From: Bacillota bacterium | GTDB lineage: Bacteria > Bacillota > Clostridia > Acetivibrionales > DTU013 | Reading direction: 5' to 3' | Assembly: GCA_023433505.1 (NCBI GenBank) | Contig: JAEZCO010000031.1 | Location: forward strand, 62,001-126,000 | Length of the DNA stretch: 64,000 nt | In this document: in pieces, positions 1 through 8,570 of the stretch | How the letters are laid out: the number at the start of each line of letters is the position of its first letter | Position numbering within the stretch: the stretch's first letter is position 1 | The notes under the pieces: generated by a model | Told to the model about the DNA's origin: nothing | The model's database searches: none | Seen by the model: the letters and a program-made list of their open reading frames with translations, nothing else | Position numbers and translations under genes: made by a program

Positions 1-296
1 CAAAGCGCGTTGAAGATAGCCGTCGCGTCCTTGCCCATAGGCACTATGGCGGTTAGTTTGATGTGGTCGCCGTTCTTGGGCGGCGTAGCTTCATCGGCAA
101 ACCAGACGTTCGTACCGTTGATGACCATCTCGGCGTGCATAACCCAGGTACGCAGCAGTTCAGGCGGCGTCTTTGACCCCTCCGGCATATAGTCGCCATA
201 GGGCAGGACTTTTGGCTCGCTGCAATGGAAGACGGAGCGGTAGAAGTTCAGCACGTCTTTACAGTTCCCGTTGAATGTAAGGTAAGGTGTAATCAT
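1..296 (-). CDS. VOC-fold (PhnB/glyoxalase-like) protein, 5' part only
   Basis: The minus strand reads from an ATG at 294-296 to the window edge with no stop, giving about 98 residues of an incomplete protein. The N-terminus begins MITPYLTFNGNC and continues with FYRSVF, the usual opening of PhnB-like members of the vicinal oxygen chelate superfamily (glyoxalase/bleomycin resistance fold). AAAGGAGAG lies just upstream of the ATG, which supports this start. Members of this group are small cytosolic beta-alpha-beta proteins. Many have no proven reaction, so no substrate is assigned. The gene is transcribed away from the two-component operon at 660. The family call is fairly secure, while the function is unknown. 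Confidence 0.75.
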   Translation of the reverse strand, partial: MITPYLTFNGNCKDVLNFYRSVFHCSEPKVLPYGDYMPEGSKTPPELLRTWVMHAEMVINGTNVWFADEATPPKNGDHIKLTAIVPMGKDATAIFNAL

Positions 297-534
297 GGTT
301 TTCTCTCCTTTGTTTTGCGTTTTGGCCTAATCAGGCAGTATGCTGTTTTATTCCGTAGTATATAACCGCCACTCTCACTTTATTCTCACATTACTTAAGG
401 TCCACTTGCCAAACGCATATTTTACTTTTATTCTACTGTATAAATTAAAGCTAATCAAGATATTCAATGCCATCCAATTCCTGCGCACGTCCCCCGAGGG
501 TCATCGAATGCTCAATCCGGCGGATAATACTACT
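297..534. other. Intergenic region, no gene seen
   Basis: This gap lies between the VOC-like gene and the promoter of the response regulator. Open frames here have no ribosome-binding site and look like low-complexity translation. A minus-strand stretch of roughly 29 codons near 455-540 is free of stops but has no start codon and no recognised similarity. It may be the tail of a lost gene. Confidence 0.4.
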
Positions 535-563
535 TTGACGCAATCATCCATTTCATTTATAAT
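535..563 (+). promoter_or_regulatory. Sigma-A type promoter for the two-component/ABC operon
   Basis: TTGACG at 535-540 and TATAAT at 558-563 are separated by exactly 17 bp, a near-consensus housekeeping promoter. It points at the response regulator gene that starts about 95 bp downstream, so that gene should have a moderately long 5' untranslated leader. Confidence 0.7.
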
Positions 564-659
564 GATATCATAATTTGATTTGGGACAGCTTGGGAAGCAT
601 TATTGCCTGACAGAAGAGTTTTATCAATATAATTTACATCATATTGCAGGAGAATAAAG

Positions 660-1367
660 GTGGGAGAAAAAAAGAAAATACTGATTATTGAAGACGAAAT
701 AGATCTGGCGCTACTGCTGAGAGATTTTCTGTCAGTGAATAACTACGAGGCGTATATCAGCAATAATGGGTTGGATGTCTTCGCTCTGATGAAGGATACG
801 GCCTTCGACTTAATTATTCTTGATATCAATTTGCCTGATACGGACGGCATCCGTCTGTGCCAGAAGATCAGACAGTCTACGATGATTCCGATAATAATGC
901 TAAGTGCGCGGATGAGCGATGCGGATAAGGTAATAGCTCTTGGCTTTGGTGCCGATGATTATATGACAAAGCCATTTTCCACCAGCGAGCTGCTTGCAAG
1001 GATCAATGCGCATCTTCGCCGCATGGAGCATATCGCTCTGCAGGCAAAACCGGCAGAAGAAATCACTGTTGGTGAAATTACTATCAACGAAAAAGAATAT
1101 ACGGTAACTGTCAGCGGTAAAAGCATCGAGCTTTCCGCAAAGGAATTCGAGCTGCTTCTGTATCTTGCCAGAGGAAGGAACAGGGTCTTTACTAAGGAGC
1201 AGCTTTGGGATGAACTGTGGGGATATGATTCATACGGTGACATTAATACAGTCACTGTCTATATTCATCGTTTGCGTGAAAAGCTGGAGTCAGACCCGGC
1301 TAACCCCAGGTATATCAAGACCGTCTGGGGTGTCGGCTACAAGCTCAGCCCGGGGGAAACCGGATGA
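660..1367 (+). CDS. OmpR/PhoB-family response regulator
   Basis: This 235-residue protein has an N-terminal receiver domain (about residues 6-118) and a C-terminal winged-helix DNA-binding domain (about 135-232). The acidic pocket (E11, D12), the phospho-acceptor D55 in LDINLPD, and K104 in MTKPF are all present. The start is GTG at 660, with AGGAG at 648-652 at a proper distance. Its stop overlaps the start of the histidine kinase gene by 4 bp, so the two are translationally coupled. By position it should control the ABC transporter genes that follow, and perhaps itself. Confidence 0.93.
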   Translation: MGEKKKILIIEDEIDLALLLRDFLSVNNYEAYISNNGLDVFALMKDTAFDLIILDINLPDTDGIRLCQKIRQSTMIPIIMLSARMSDADKVIALGFGADDYMTKPFSTSELLARINAHLRRMEHIALQAKPAEEITVGEITINEKEYTVTVSGKSIELSAKEFELLLYLARGRNRVFTKEQLWDELWGYDSYGDINTVTVYIHRLREKLESDPANPRYIKTVWGVGYKLSPGETG

Positions 1368-2794
1368 GAATGAGAGAATGGTTTCATCGATGGTCTGCAG
1401 CCGTTGTTATTATCTGCTGTCTTTTTGCCCTCCTGTATTCTCTGCTTGTCCGACAGCTTTATTTTCAATCTCAGGAACTGAAGGCACCTGTTGCTGTCAA
1501 TCAGGCCAGGATTCTGACCAGTGATTCACTGCAGCGGCTGACAAAGGCTGTTGCGGATCATGAGCTTTCTAGTGCGGAATCCCGGTCATTGTCCCGGTTA
1601 CTTCCCCCTTCCCTGATGATAATGACCTATTGTGATCTGAACGGACACGTCCTGTATTGTTCCGGCGAAAGCAGTGTCAGCGATCTCGACCTTCGCTACG
1701 ATCTTCACTACGAAATATATGAGGAAAAAACTTCCGACCGCTATCAAATCGCATTTCCAGTTCTGGACGACAAAGGTACACAGATTGGAAATGCTCTCTT
1801 TTCCATACCCAAAAAGCAATTACTTGATCAGAACTCCTTCCCTTTTTTCCGGTTGACTGCCGCCCCCCTTCTGCTTTTACTTCTCCTTGTCCTCCTGCTC
1901 TGGCTTCACAACCGCAAGATACGACTGGGGTATAATCTTCCTCTTTCCTATCTTAAGCATGGGATGGAAGCGGTTCTTGTTGACGAGTTTCCTCCCTTCG
2001 AGGAATTATCCGGAAAAGCCGTTATGCCAGTCGACCCCGCACAGCTCCAGTCCATTTTCCAGCAGATGTACTTGCATATTGAACACATGGACCTTCTAAA
2101 CAAGCAGTCCGAAACAGCACAAAAAGAACTGATCTCCAATATTTCTCATGATATCAGGACTCCGCTGACTACGCTCAATGCTTATGTAGACGCCATTCTG
2201 GCAGGGGTCTGTCCTGATCTTCCTTCGGTCATGCGATATGTTAAAGTCATTCATGTCCATTCCGAGAAAATGGTACAGCTTGTGAATGACCTGTTCTATC
2301 ATTCCCTGCAGCAGCTTGGACACATCTCGGTTACCCCTGCTGCCGGATACAGCAAAGATGTCTTTGGCCAGCTCCTCCCTGCAATGAAGCAGATGGCAAC
2401 CGCAAGACATATCCTATGGACAGAGCCTGCAGACATACCAAACGTATTGATCCGGATTGATATCAGCCGCATTGAACAGGTAATGGCCAATCTCGTCCAG
2501 AATGCTATCAAGCATACTCCCGAAGGAGGTTCCATTCAGATTGATTTTGCGATAGAGAACAACCGGTTCAAAACCTCGGTCATCGATAACGGTGAAGGCA
2601 TCTCTCCCGAGGATATTCCTTACGTATTTGACCGTTATTATCAGGGTCATTACATAAATGAACGGAAAAACGGCGGCGCCGGACTCGGCCTCTCCATCTG
2701 CAAATATATCATTGAGCGCCATGACGGCGAAATCTACTTTAAGACAATCAAAGGTGAAGGGACGAGCTTCTATTTTAGTTTACCGATGATTTAA
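1364..2794 (+). CDS. Membrane sensor histidine kinase
   Basis: This 476-residue kinase has one membrane segment near residues 12-30, an external domain of about 130 residues, and a second very leucine-rich membrane segment near 162-182. The dimerisation/phosphoacceptor domain follows with H262 in ISHDIRTP. The ATP-binding lobe shows the N-box (NLVQNAIKHTP), the G1 box (DNGEGI), an F-box-like stretch, and the G2 box (GAGLGLS). It overlaps the regulator gene by 4 bp and is its obvious partner. Bacitracin-sensing BceS-type kinases lack a sizeable external domain, so this kinase more likely senses its signal directly. The signal is unknown. Confidence 0.92.
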   Translation: MRMREWFHRWSAAVVIICCLFALLYSLLVRQLYFQSQELKAPVAVNQARILTSDSLQRLTKAVADHELSSAESRSLSRLLPPSLMIMTYCDLNGHVLYCSGESSVSDLDLRYDLHYEIYEEKTSDRYQIAFPVLDDKGTQIGNALFSIPKKQLLDQNSFPFFRLTAAPLLLLLLLVLLLWLHNRKIRLGYNLPLSYLKHGMEAVLVDEFPPFEELSGKAVMPVDPAQLQSIFQQMYLHIEHMDLLNKQSETAQKELISNISHDIRTPLTTLNAYVDAILAGVCPDLPSVMRYVKVIHVHSEKMVQLVNDLFYHSLQQLGHISVTPAAGYSKDVFGQLLPAMKQMATARHILWTEPADIPNVLIRIDISRIEQVMANLVQNAIKHTPEGGSIQIDFAIENNRFKTSVIDNGEGISPEDIPYVFDRYYQGHYINERKNGGAGLGLSICKYIIERHDGEIYFKTIKGEGTSFYFSLPMI

Positions 2795-2920
2795 CCGCCT
2801 TCTTCAAAACTGTAATAATTTATTAATTTTTCGATAAGGCTTCATATAGATTTCTCCTGTACGATGAAGATATAAAGCAGGGGAAAAGCAAAACAGCCCC
2901 GCGCAGAAACGGAGGGAAAG

Positions 2921-3676
2921 ATGAAAAACATTCTGATTAAAGCAGTGAAAGTGTGTAAGACCTATACTATGGGCAATGATTCATTTCACGCCATCCGTAA
3001 TGTGGACCTCGAGATTTATGAAGATGATTTTACCGTTATCATGGGAAGCTCGGGTTCCGGTAAATCAACTCTTTTATACCTGTTGAGCGGTTTGGACCAG
3101 CTTACGGTCGGGGAGGTTCATTTTAAGGATCAGCGCATTGATCAATTTGACGAAGTGAAAATGGCAGATTTCAGAGCCAGAAAGATAGGGTATGTATACC
3201 AGGGAATTCATCTGGTCCCGGACCTGACGCTTTTTGAGAATATCGCCTTCCCCGGGTATGTGGCAGGGCGGAAGAAAAAAGAAGTAGACAAAAGGGCCTG
3301 GGAACTTCTCAGAAGCGCAGCCATCGAGAACGAAGCCAAAAGGCTTCCCTCCCAAGTATCGGGAGGCCAGCAGCAGCGGGCGTCAATTGCAAGGGCTTTG
3401 ATTAATGATCCGGAGGTCATCTTTGCCGATGAACCCACCGGAAGTCTCAATCATGAGATGGGAGAAACCATCTTGGATATCTTTACCCAGTTGAACAAAA
3501 AAGGTCAAAGCGTGGTAATGGTAACCCATGACATTAAGGCTGCCTGCCGTGCCGATCGCATCATCCTGATCAAGGATGGCAAGGTGGACGCTACCCTTGA
3601 GCTCGATAAGTATCAGCCTTCTGATAAAAAATCAAGGGAAAATATGATTTTTTCCTATATCTCCAGGAAGGAGTAA
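2921..3676 (+). CDS. ABC transporter ATP-binding protein (MacB/LolD/BceA type)
   Basis: This 251-residue ATPase has Walker A GSSGSGKST (residues 42-50), a Q-loop near Q94, the signature VSGGQQQR (146-153), Walker B VIFADE (166-171) and an H-loop in VTHD. This subgroup powers FtsX-like permeases that extrude or remodel peptides, lipoproteins or antibiotics at the membrane, and the permease encoded 3 bp downstream fits. A strong GGAGGG ribosome-binding site precedes ATG 2921. A 126-bp gap with AT-rich sequence separates it from the kinase gene and may hold a promoter controlled by the upstream regulator. Confidence 0.93.
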   Translation: MKNILIKAVKVCKTYTMGNDSFHAIRNVDLEIYEDDFTVIMGSSGSGKSTLLYLLSGLDQLTVGEVHFKDQRIDQFDEVKMADFRARKIGYVYQGIHLVPDLTLFENIAFPGYVAGRKKKEVDKRAWELLRSAAIENEAKRLPSQVSGGQQQRASIARALINDPEVIFADEPTGSLNHEMGETILDIFTQLNKKGQSVVMVTHDIKAACRADRIILIKDGKVDATLELDKYQPSDKKSRENMIFSYISRKE

Positions 3677-3679
3677 GTC

Positions 3680-6067
3680 ATGAGAGATATTCTTTTACTA
3701 TGCGCTTGTCAACTACGAAGGAAGAAACGCCAAAATTTCATCATTGTGCTGATTTTATGCCTGTCGGTATTCCTGTTCATTACCGCAGTCAGTGTCATTA
3801 ACAACAATAAAAGTCTTTATACCAAGCTGCATAACCAGCTAAACGGTGCGCACCAGATTCTTCAGCTTCACAACGGTATCTATAATCCGGAGGAATTCAA
3901 TTCCTGGTGGAGCCGGCAGGAAGGTGTGACCACCTCCGGGCTGATGCCTTATCAGACCATCAGCAAGATTGCGGCACAGAATAAAAAAGAGATTGTAAAC
4001 TACGTCGCCTATATGATGAAAACCCCACAGATGCCATTTGCAATCGACCGGCTGATTATGACGGACGGAATACAGCGACTCACTCCGTCCAAAGGCTGTA
4101 TCTGGATTCCCACCGCATTTGCCCTCGCCAATAATATAAAAGCCGGGGACACCCTGGCCTTTACCGATGATACCCGTACCTTCACCCTGAAAGTGGAAGC
4201 TGTCATAATTGACATCTCCTTCTGTGCCCCCTTTTCCACCAATGGGCGCTTCTGGCTTAATCCGCAAGACTATAACCAATTATTTATTTCATCTTCCAAT
4301 CAGTCCTACATGCTTAGCCTGCGTTTTACGGATTACACACAGAACCGGAGCTACTGGGACCGTTTCGAACAGGATTATCACCGGCCTTATCTGGAATCCA
4401 TTACCGAATTTGAGACATTGTCCTCTTTCTATTTTGTTACAAACAACTTAATCAGCTTTATCATGTTTTTTATGGCTGTCCTAATGCTTTTCATAGCATT
4501 GTTTGCCATTGAACATATCCTTTCTGATTCAATACTGACAAATTACAGGACTATTGGCATCACCCGATCACTGGGCTTTAGCTCCGCAAAAACTGTTATG
4601 ACTTATGTCATGCAGTATATATTGCTATGCGTCCTTGCTGTTCTTCCAGGAACGTTGGTCAGCTTTTTCATTTCAAGGACCCTCGTTATGAATACATTTC
4701 TATATTTAAGCTCCCCGCAGCTTGCCGGCCAGTTCGAGTTCTTCCCTTATGCGATGATGATTATGATTATCACGCCATTGTTCGTTGCACTGATGACAGC
4801 TCTTTTCACAAAGAAAGCTGCCGGGATTCAGCCGGTGCAGGCTATCCGTTACGGCATGGACGAAAAGGAAGCATCAAGGATGACTAAAAGGCTTGCCAAT
4901 GCCAAGAAGAACTGGTTTTCACTCGGAACTCTGCCGATAACCGTATCGCTGGCCTTGCACTCACTAATCCGCAACCGCCGGACTACGACAATTATAGGGC
5001 TTGTAACCATGGTGACCCTATCCGTCCTCACCTTCTGTTCCATTTTCTTTACGAGTATTTCCCATATACCGGATACGGTTGGCGAATGGGGTTACAATGA
5101 TACCGATGCCGTCATCAAATCCATAAACTCCAAGAAGATTGATCCCGCTGAATTCTCAAAAGTTATGGATGCTGATGCTGCAATCAGAAATTACAGTTAT
5201 TACACCGACACGAATGCTATCATAGAAAGAAACGGAGAAGTCCCTCCGATGGGGCTTATTGTGTCGATCGTAGCTGGAAATTATAATGAGATTGGTTTTA
5301 CCAATCTGGAAGGCAGAAATCCGAAAAATGGCAATGAGATTTCCCTTGGCGCCAATTTAGCGCGTACCTATCATAAAACCCTTGGCGACAGCGTAACTTT
5401 TTATATTCAGGGTCAGAAAAAAGCCTTTATTGTCACCGGCATTTATCAGGCCATTGCAAATATGGCGTATTCTGCCCGCATCACTTCGGATGCCATAGCC
5501 GCTCTGCCCGAACTGCTCACTTATGACAATGTATTCATCAATCTAAACAATCCGTCAGCTTTTGTCAGCTTTACAGAAGCATTTAACCGGAAGTTTGCCG
5601 GCCGGCTGCAGTCCATCCCCTCCCGGGAGCTTGCAAAAGGCGTTATTTCAGAGGCAGTCTCCGTCCTTTCCTTACCAATCATCCTCATGGAAGCAGTCTT
5701 TCTGCTGGTCATCTTCCTTTTGCTGTATGGCATTGGAAGCATCACGACCAAAAAGTATCAAAAAACCTATGGAATCTATAAATCCTTCGGTATGCCCTCG
5801 GGGAAAATAAGATGGTCCATCGCTATGACGACCTTCTTTACTGCTTTTCCTGCCATGTGGGTTGGTATCGCTGCAGGAGCGCTGCTGATCCCTGAATTGC
5901 TGAACATGGTACTTGTTCAGTATGGAATCGTCCATATGCCTCTTTACTTCAATCCCTTCGGAATTGGAGGTGTTGCATTAGCCGGCGTATTGTGCGCAAC
6001 CGCAGGCTCCTATGCAGCTTCCCGGGGCATCCGCAAAACCTCGCCCAGAATCCTTGTCGTAGAATAA
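3680..6067 (+). CDS. FtsX-like ABC transporter permease
   Basis: This 795-residue permease pairs with the ATPase just upstream. It is built as two similar halves. Each has one membrane segment (about residues 18-38 and 435-455), a large external domain of about 200 residues, and a block of three membrane segments (about 255-385 and 675-790). The C-terminal blocks match the FtsX domain. AAGGAG precedes the ATG. Two large external domains point to a role in handling an extracellular peptide or envelope component rather than small-solute uptake. The pairing with the kinase/regulator resembles antimicrobial-peptide detoxification modules. The substrate cannot be read from sequence. Confidence 0.9.
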   Translation: MRDILLLCACQLRRKKRQNFIIVLILCLSVFLFITAVSVINNNKSLYTKLHNQLNGAHQILQLHNGIYNPEEFNSWWSRQEGVTTSGLMPYQTISKIAAQNKKEIVNYVAYMMKTPQMPFAIDRLIMTDGIQRLTPSKGCIWIPTAFALANNIKAGDTLAFTDDTRTFTLKVEAVIIDISFCAPFSTNGRFWLNPQDYNQLFISSSNQSYMLSLRFTDYTQNRSYWDRFEQDYHRPYLESITEFETLSSFYFVTNNLISFIMFFMAVLMLFIALFAIEHILSDSILTNYRTIGITRSLGFSSAKTVMTYVMQYILLCVLAVLPGTLVSFFISRTLVMNTFLYLSSPQLAGQFEFFPYAMMIMIITPLFVALMTALFTKKAAGIQPVQAIRYGMDEKEASRMTKRLANAKKNWFSLGTLPITVSLALHSLIRNRRTTTIIGLVTMVTLSVLTFCSIFFTSISHIPDTVGEWGYNDTDAVIKSINSKKIDPAEFSKVMDADAAIRNYSYYTDTNAIIERNGEVPPMGLIVSIVAGNYNEIGFTNLEGRNPKNGNEISLGANLARTYHKTLGDSVTFYIQGQKKAFIVTGIYQAIANMAYSARITSDAIAALPELLTYDNVFINLNNPSAFVSFTEAFNRKFAGRLQSIPSRELAKGVISEAVSVLSLPIILMEAVFLLVIFLLLYGIGSITTKKYQKTYGIYKSFGMPSGKIRWSIAMTTFFTAFPAMWVGIAAGALLIPELLNMVLVQYGIVHMPLYFNPFGIGGVALAGVLCATAGSYAASRGIRKTSPRILVVE

Positions 6068-6169
6068 GTATCGACGGTTTTTGGCCAATAACCTAGACAT
6101 AAAAGTTTTCGTATTTCCTACTGAGAAGCCCGTAAATCCGCTTAATACCTAGCATACGGTTTCAGCCGG

Positions 6170-7063
6170 CTAATCCCTCGCGCTTTCGATCCGTCTTAGT
6201 TTCTCCGTGTCCCGGGCTGGAGATGCACCGAAGAAGCGGGAATACTCCCGGTTAAACTGTGAGGGACTCTGATAGCCGACTTGATATGCGGCACCGGCTA
6301 CCGCGTGGCCCTCAAAGGCAATGAGGTTTCTAGCCTCCAAAAGCCTTAACTGCTTTTGAAATTGAATGGGGCTTAACCCCGTTGCACGTTTAAACTGACG
6401 GTGAAAGGTATTTGTCGCCATGCCGGATTTTACTGCCATCTCACCGATGTCTATGGGCCTTGTATAATTGTCGCGAAGCCATTTTACAGTCTGAGAAATC
6501 CTGGAAAAATTACTTTCTCGCAGGCCAAGCTGCCTCAGATACCATCCTTGCGGTCCTATCAGGACGCGATAAAGGATTTCGCGTTCATAAGCCGGCGCAA
6601 GAGCTGGAATATCTTTCGGTGTTTTCGTTAACCGCAATAAGCGCAGCCATGCCTCCATAAATTCAATGCCTATTTCACAAGCAGAGAAATGTTCTTCAGA
6701 GCTTATCAAGAGATCTTCCGGCAGGTCTCTTAGTAAACTCTGAAGAACATTCTGATTCAACTCAAGACCTAGGGACATGTAAGGACGGCCATCACGGTCC
6801 GGATGTACGCTCGCCGTTGCGGGAACATGTACCGGTAACACGTAATATGAAGGTCCTTCCAGGGTAATGCTGCGCTCCCCAATTGAAAGAATCTTCGTTC
6901 CCTGAACCGTAAAACCGATCGTCGGCTTGTAGAGGGCTGCCAGTTGATGTTTGGGAATGTCGCCCTTAATCATGCTTAGCCCCGGTACTTCGGTTTCAAT
7001 TGGCCGGGTGCCTGCTCTGTTCATTAGCTCGATAATTTCATCTAAAACTTTATTCATACGCAT
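6170..7063 (-). CDS. AraC-family regulator with AraC_N domain (YqhC-like)
   Basis: This protein of 297 residues has an N-terminal AraC_N-type domain (about residues 10-160) and two C-terminal helix-turn-helix motifs of the AraC/XylS fold (about 195-290), including the typical GYQSPSQFNREY segment. A second ATG two codons downstream is an equally likely start. The gene is divergent from the SDR gene at 7274. In proteobacteria, regulators of this subgroup, such as YqhC, activate adjacent oxidoreductase genes in response to aldehydes. The same arrangement here suggests it controls the SDR gene, which is an inference. Confidence 0.88.
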   Translation of the reverse strand: MRMNKVLDEIIELMNRAGTRPIETEVPGLSMIKGDIPKHQLAALYKPTIGFTVQGTKILSIGERSITLEGPSYYVLPVHVPATASVHPDRDGRPYMSLGLELNQNVLQSLLRDLPEDLLISSEEHFSACEIGIEFMEAWLRLLRLTKTPKDIPALAPAYEREILYRVLIGPQGWYLRQLGLRESNFSRISQTVKWLRDNYTRPIDIGEMAVKSGMATNTFHRQFKRATGLSPIQFQKQLRLLEARNLIAFEGHAVAGAAYQVGYQSPSQFNREYSRFFGASPARDTEKLRRIESARD

Positions 7064-7273
7064 ATTCTACCACATGACTATCTATTCCTCAACACCATTC
7101 TGAAACCTCTCGGCATTTTTAGGCTCTTCTTACAATAAGGCACGGGTATATTCCGGATATTTCAAAAGCATCAGTGGTGGTTTTAGGCAATTAAAAGGCA
7201 GCATTGCATCTAGATTATTTCAGAAGAAACGACTAAAATGGAACCAGATCGAACGACAAAAAAGGAGGAGCTT

Positions 7274-8029
7274 ATGAAAATTGCAATCATAACAGGCGGA
7301 AGTAACGGCATTGGAAAAGCGACCGCGCTTGAGCTTGGCAAACGCGGAATTAGCGCCATTCTCACATACAATACCTATAAAGACAGGGCGGAAGCTGTCG
7401 TTAAGGAAATAGAGAAAAATAAAGGAGTCCGGGCTGTAGCACTGAAGTTGGACCTGACTCAACTATCAACCTTCGAAGGTTTCGTTCAAGAAGTAAAAAC
7501 GAGCCTTAAAGAAATTTGGGACAGGACGACGTTTGATTACTTAGTCAACAACGGCGGCGTCGGTGGGCCAATGATGTTCACGGAAATGAGCGAAGAGTAC
7601 TTCGACAAGATCCTTACCACGAACTTCAAAGGACCGGTTTTTTTAACACAACACCTTGTCCGGTTCATGGAGGATGCCGGAGCCATCGTAAATACCACAA
7701 GCACCTCCAAGAACCAATCGTCTCCGGGGTACTCCGCCTACGGCCCGTTAAAAGCAGCGCTGTCATCCTGGACCCGCTACATCGCCAAAGAACTTGCACC
7801 GCGCAAAATCCGGGTCAACGCAGTTTCTCCCGGTCCTACCCACAGCAATTTTGGCGATGGAGCCTTTGATAAACATCCTGAATTCATCCAACCGCTGGCA
7901 GAGCAATCGGTATTTGGCAGAATCGGCCAGCCCGAAGATCTTGCAAAGGTCATTGCGAACCTGTTGTCCGATGATTTCGGCTGGGTTACAGCCCAGGACA
8001 TTGAAGCGTCCGGCGGATTTTTGCTTTAA
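7274..8029 (+). CDS. Short-chain dehydrogenase/reductase
   Basis: This 251-residue classical SDR has the Rossmann cofactor motif TGGSNGIG near the N-terminus, NNGG after the fourth strand, the catalytic Tyr in a YSAYGPLK segment (Tyr-x-x-x-Lys shape) and a conserved VSPG turn. The start at 7274 is chosen because AAAGGAGGAG ends 3 bp upstream. A 12-codon longer reading from 7238 lacks such a site. It should be a cytosolic NAD(P)-dependent oxidoreductase of unknown substrate. It is divergent from the AraC regulator at 7063 and probably controlled by it. Confidence 0.9.
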   Translation: MKIAIITGGSNGIGKATALELGKRGISAILTYNTYKDRAEAVVKEIEKNKGVRAVALKLDLTQLSTFEGFVQEVKTSLKEIWDRTTFDYLVNNGGVGGPMMFTEMSEEYFDKILTTNFKGPVFLTQHLVRFMEDAGAIVNTTSTSKNQSSPGYSAYGPLKAALSSWTRYIAKELAPRKIRVNAVSPGPTHSNFGDGAFDKHPEFIQPLAEQSVFGRIGQPEDLAKVIANLLSDDFGWVTAQDIEASGGFLL

Positions 8030-8346
8030 GAATATCGGAAGGCAGATTTGATGTCGGAAATAGATGCAAGGGGACGGTGTCCGTATTTTAGGGCACTGCA
8101 AGCCGTCCCCTTTCTCGCTTTTCAGCGATATGGGCGTCATGTCTGGATGTTCCACGCGCCATATTTATCGCAGCATGGACACCATCACACAGTAGCCGCC
8201 ATGCCGATCGCACTTCTACTGAACTCCCGCTCAGGCCAGGATTGCTCTCAATATCCTATCCTCTTACCCTATGAGTAATTTTTAGGGAGAGTAAATGCTA
8301 TTCGACAGTGACACCCTTTGTAATGATCCTCATTTACTGTTAAATA
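8030..8346. other. Intergenic region with one strong hairpin
   Basis: Apart from the inverted repeat at 8068-8112, no gene with a ribosome-binding site is visible. The region separates the SDR gene from two minus-strand genes that end near 8347 and 8571. Confidence 0.4.
8068..8112. repeat. 10-bp perfect inverted repeat, terminator-like or REP-like
   Basis: AAGGGGACGG at 8068-8077 pairs perfectly with CCGTCCCCTT at 8103-8112 around a 25-base loop. It lies downstream of the SDR stop and is followed by a short pyrimidine run, so it could terminate that transcript. The GGGGACGG core also resembles dispersed palindromes in some Firmicutes genomes. Neither use is proven. Confidence 0.5.
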
Positions 8347-8556
8347 TTACATAAATTCTAACCGCTCTGCTCTCTTTTCATCGATATGCAGAATCTCTCT
8401 TAATGGTTTACCGTCAATATACTTCCAATACTTTACTTTCTTAGATTCGACTTTATAAACTACTTGAACATCTAACATTCCATACGCCTCAAATGAAGAT
8501 TTATGTTTTTCTTTTCTGGCATAAAAAAACGGGGTATCTTCGTTAAGAAAATACAC
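8347..8556 (-). CDS. Small hypothetical protein or gene remnant
   Basis: A GTG-initiated frame of 69 codons lies directly downstream of the aldo/keto reductase gene on the same strand. It has a charged composition (many Lys and Glu) and no recognisable domain. The ribosome-binding site is weak (AAAAGAAG upstream of the GTG). It could be a real small gene in the same transcript or the 3' end of a lost gene. I do not recognise it. Confidence 0.35.
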   Translation of the reverse strand: MYFLNEDTPFFYARKEKHKSSFEAYGMLDVQVVYKVESKKVKYWKYIDGKPLREILHIDEKRAERLEFM

Positions 8557-8570
8557 CCGTTACTTCTTTT

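Noticed and set aside
340..573. 77-codon plus-strand frame in the first intergenic region
   Set aside because: It has no ribosome-binding site, reads as low-complexity hydrophobic and basic sequence, and overlaps a clear promoter.
7763..8155. 130-codon minus-strand frame opposite the SDR gene
   Set aside because: It is a shadow of the SDR coding sequence, with no ribosome-binding site and no recognisable protein pattern.
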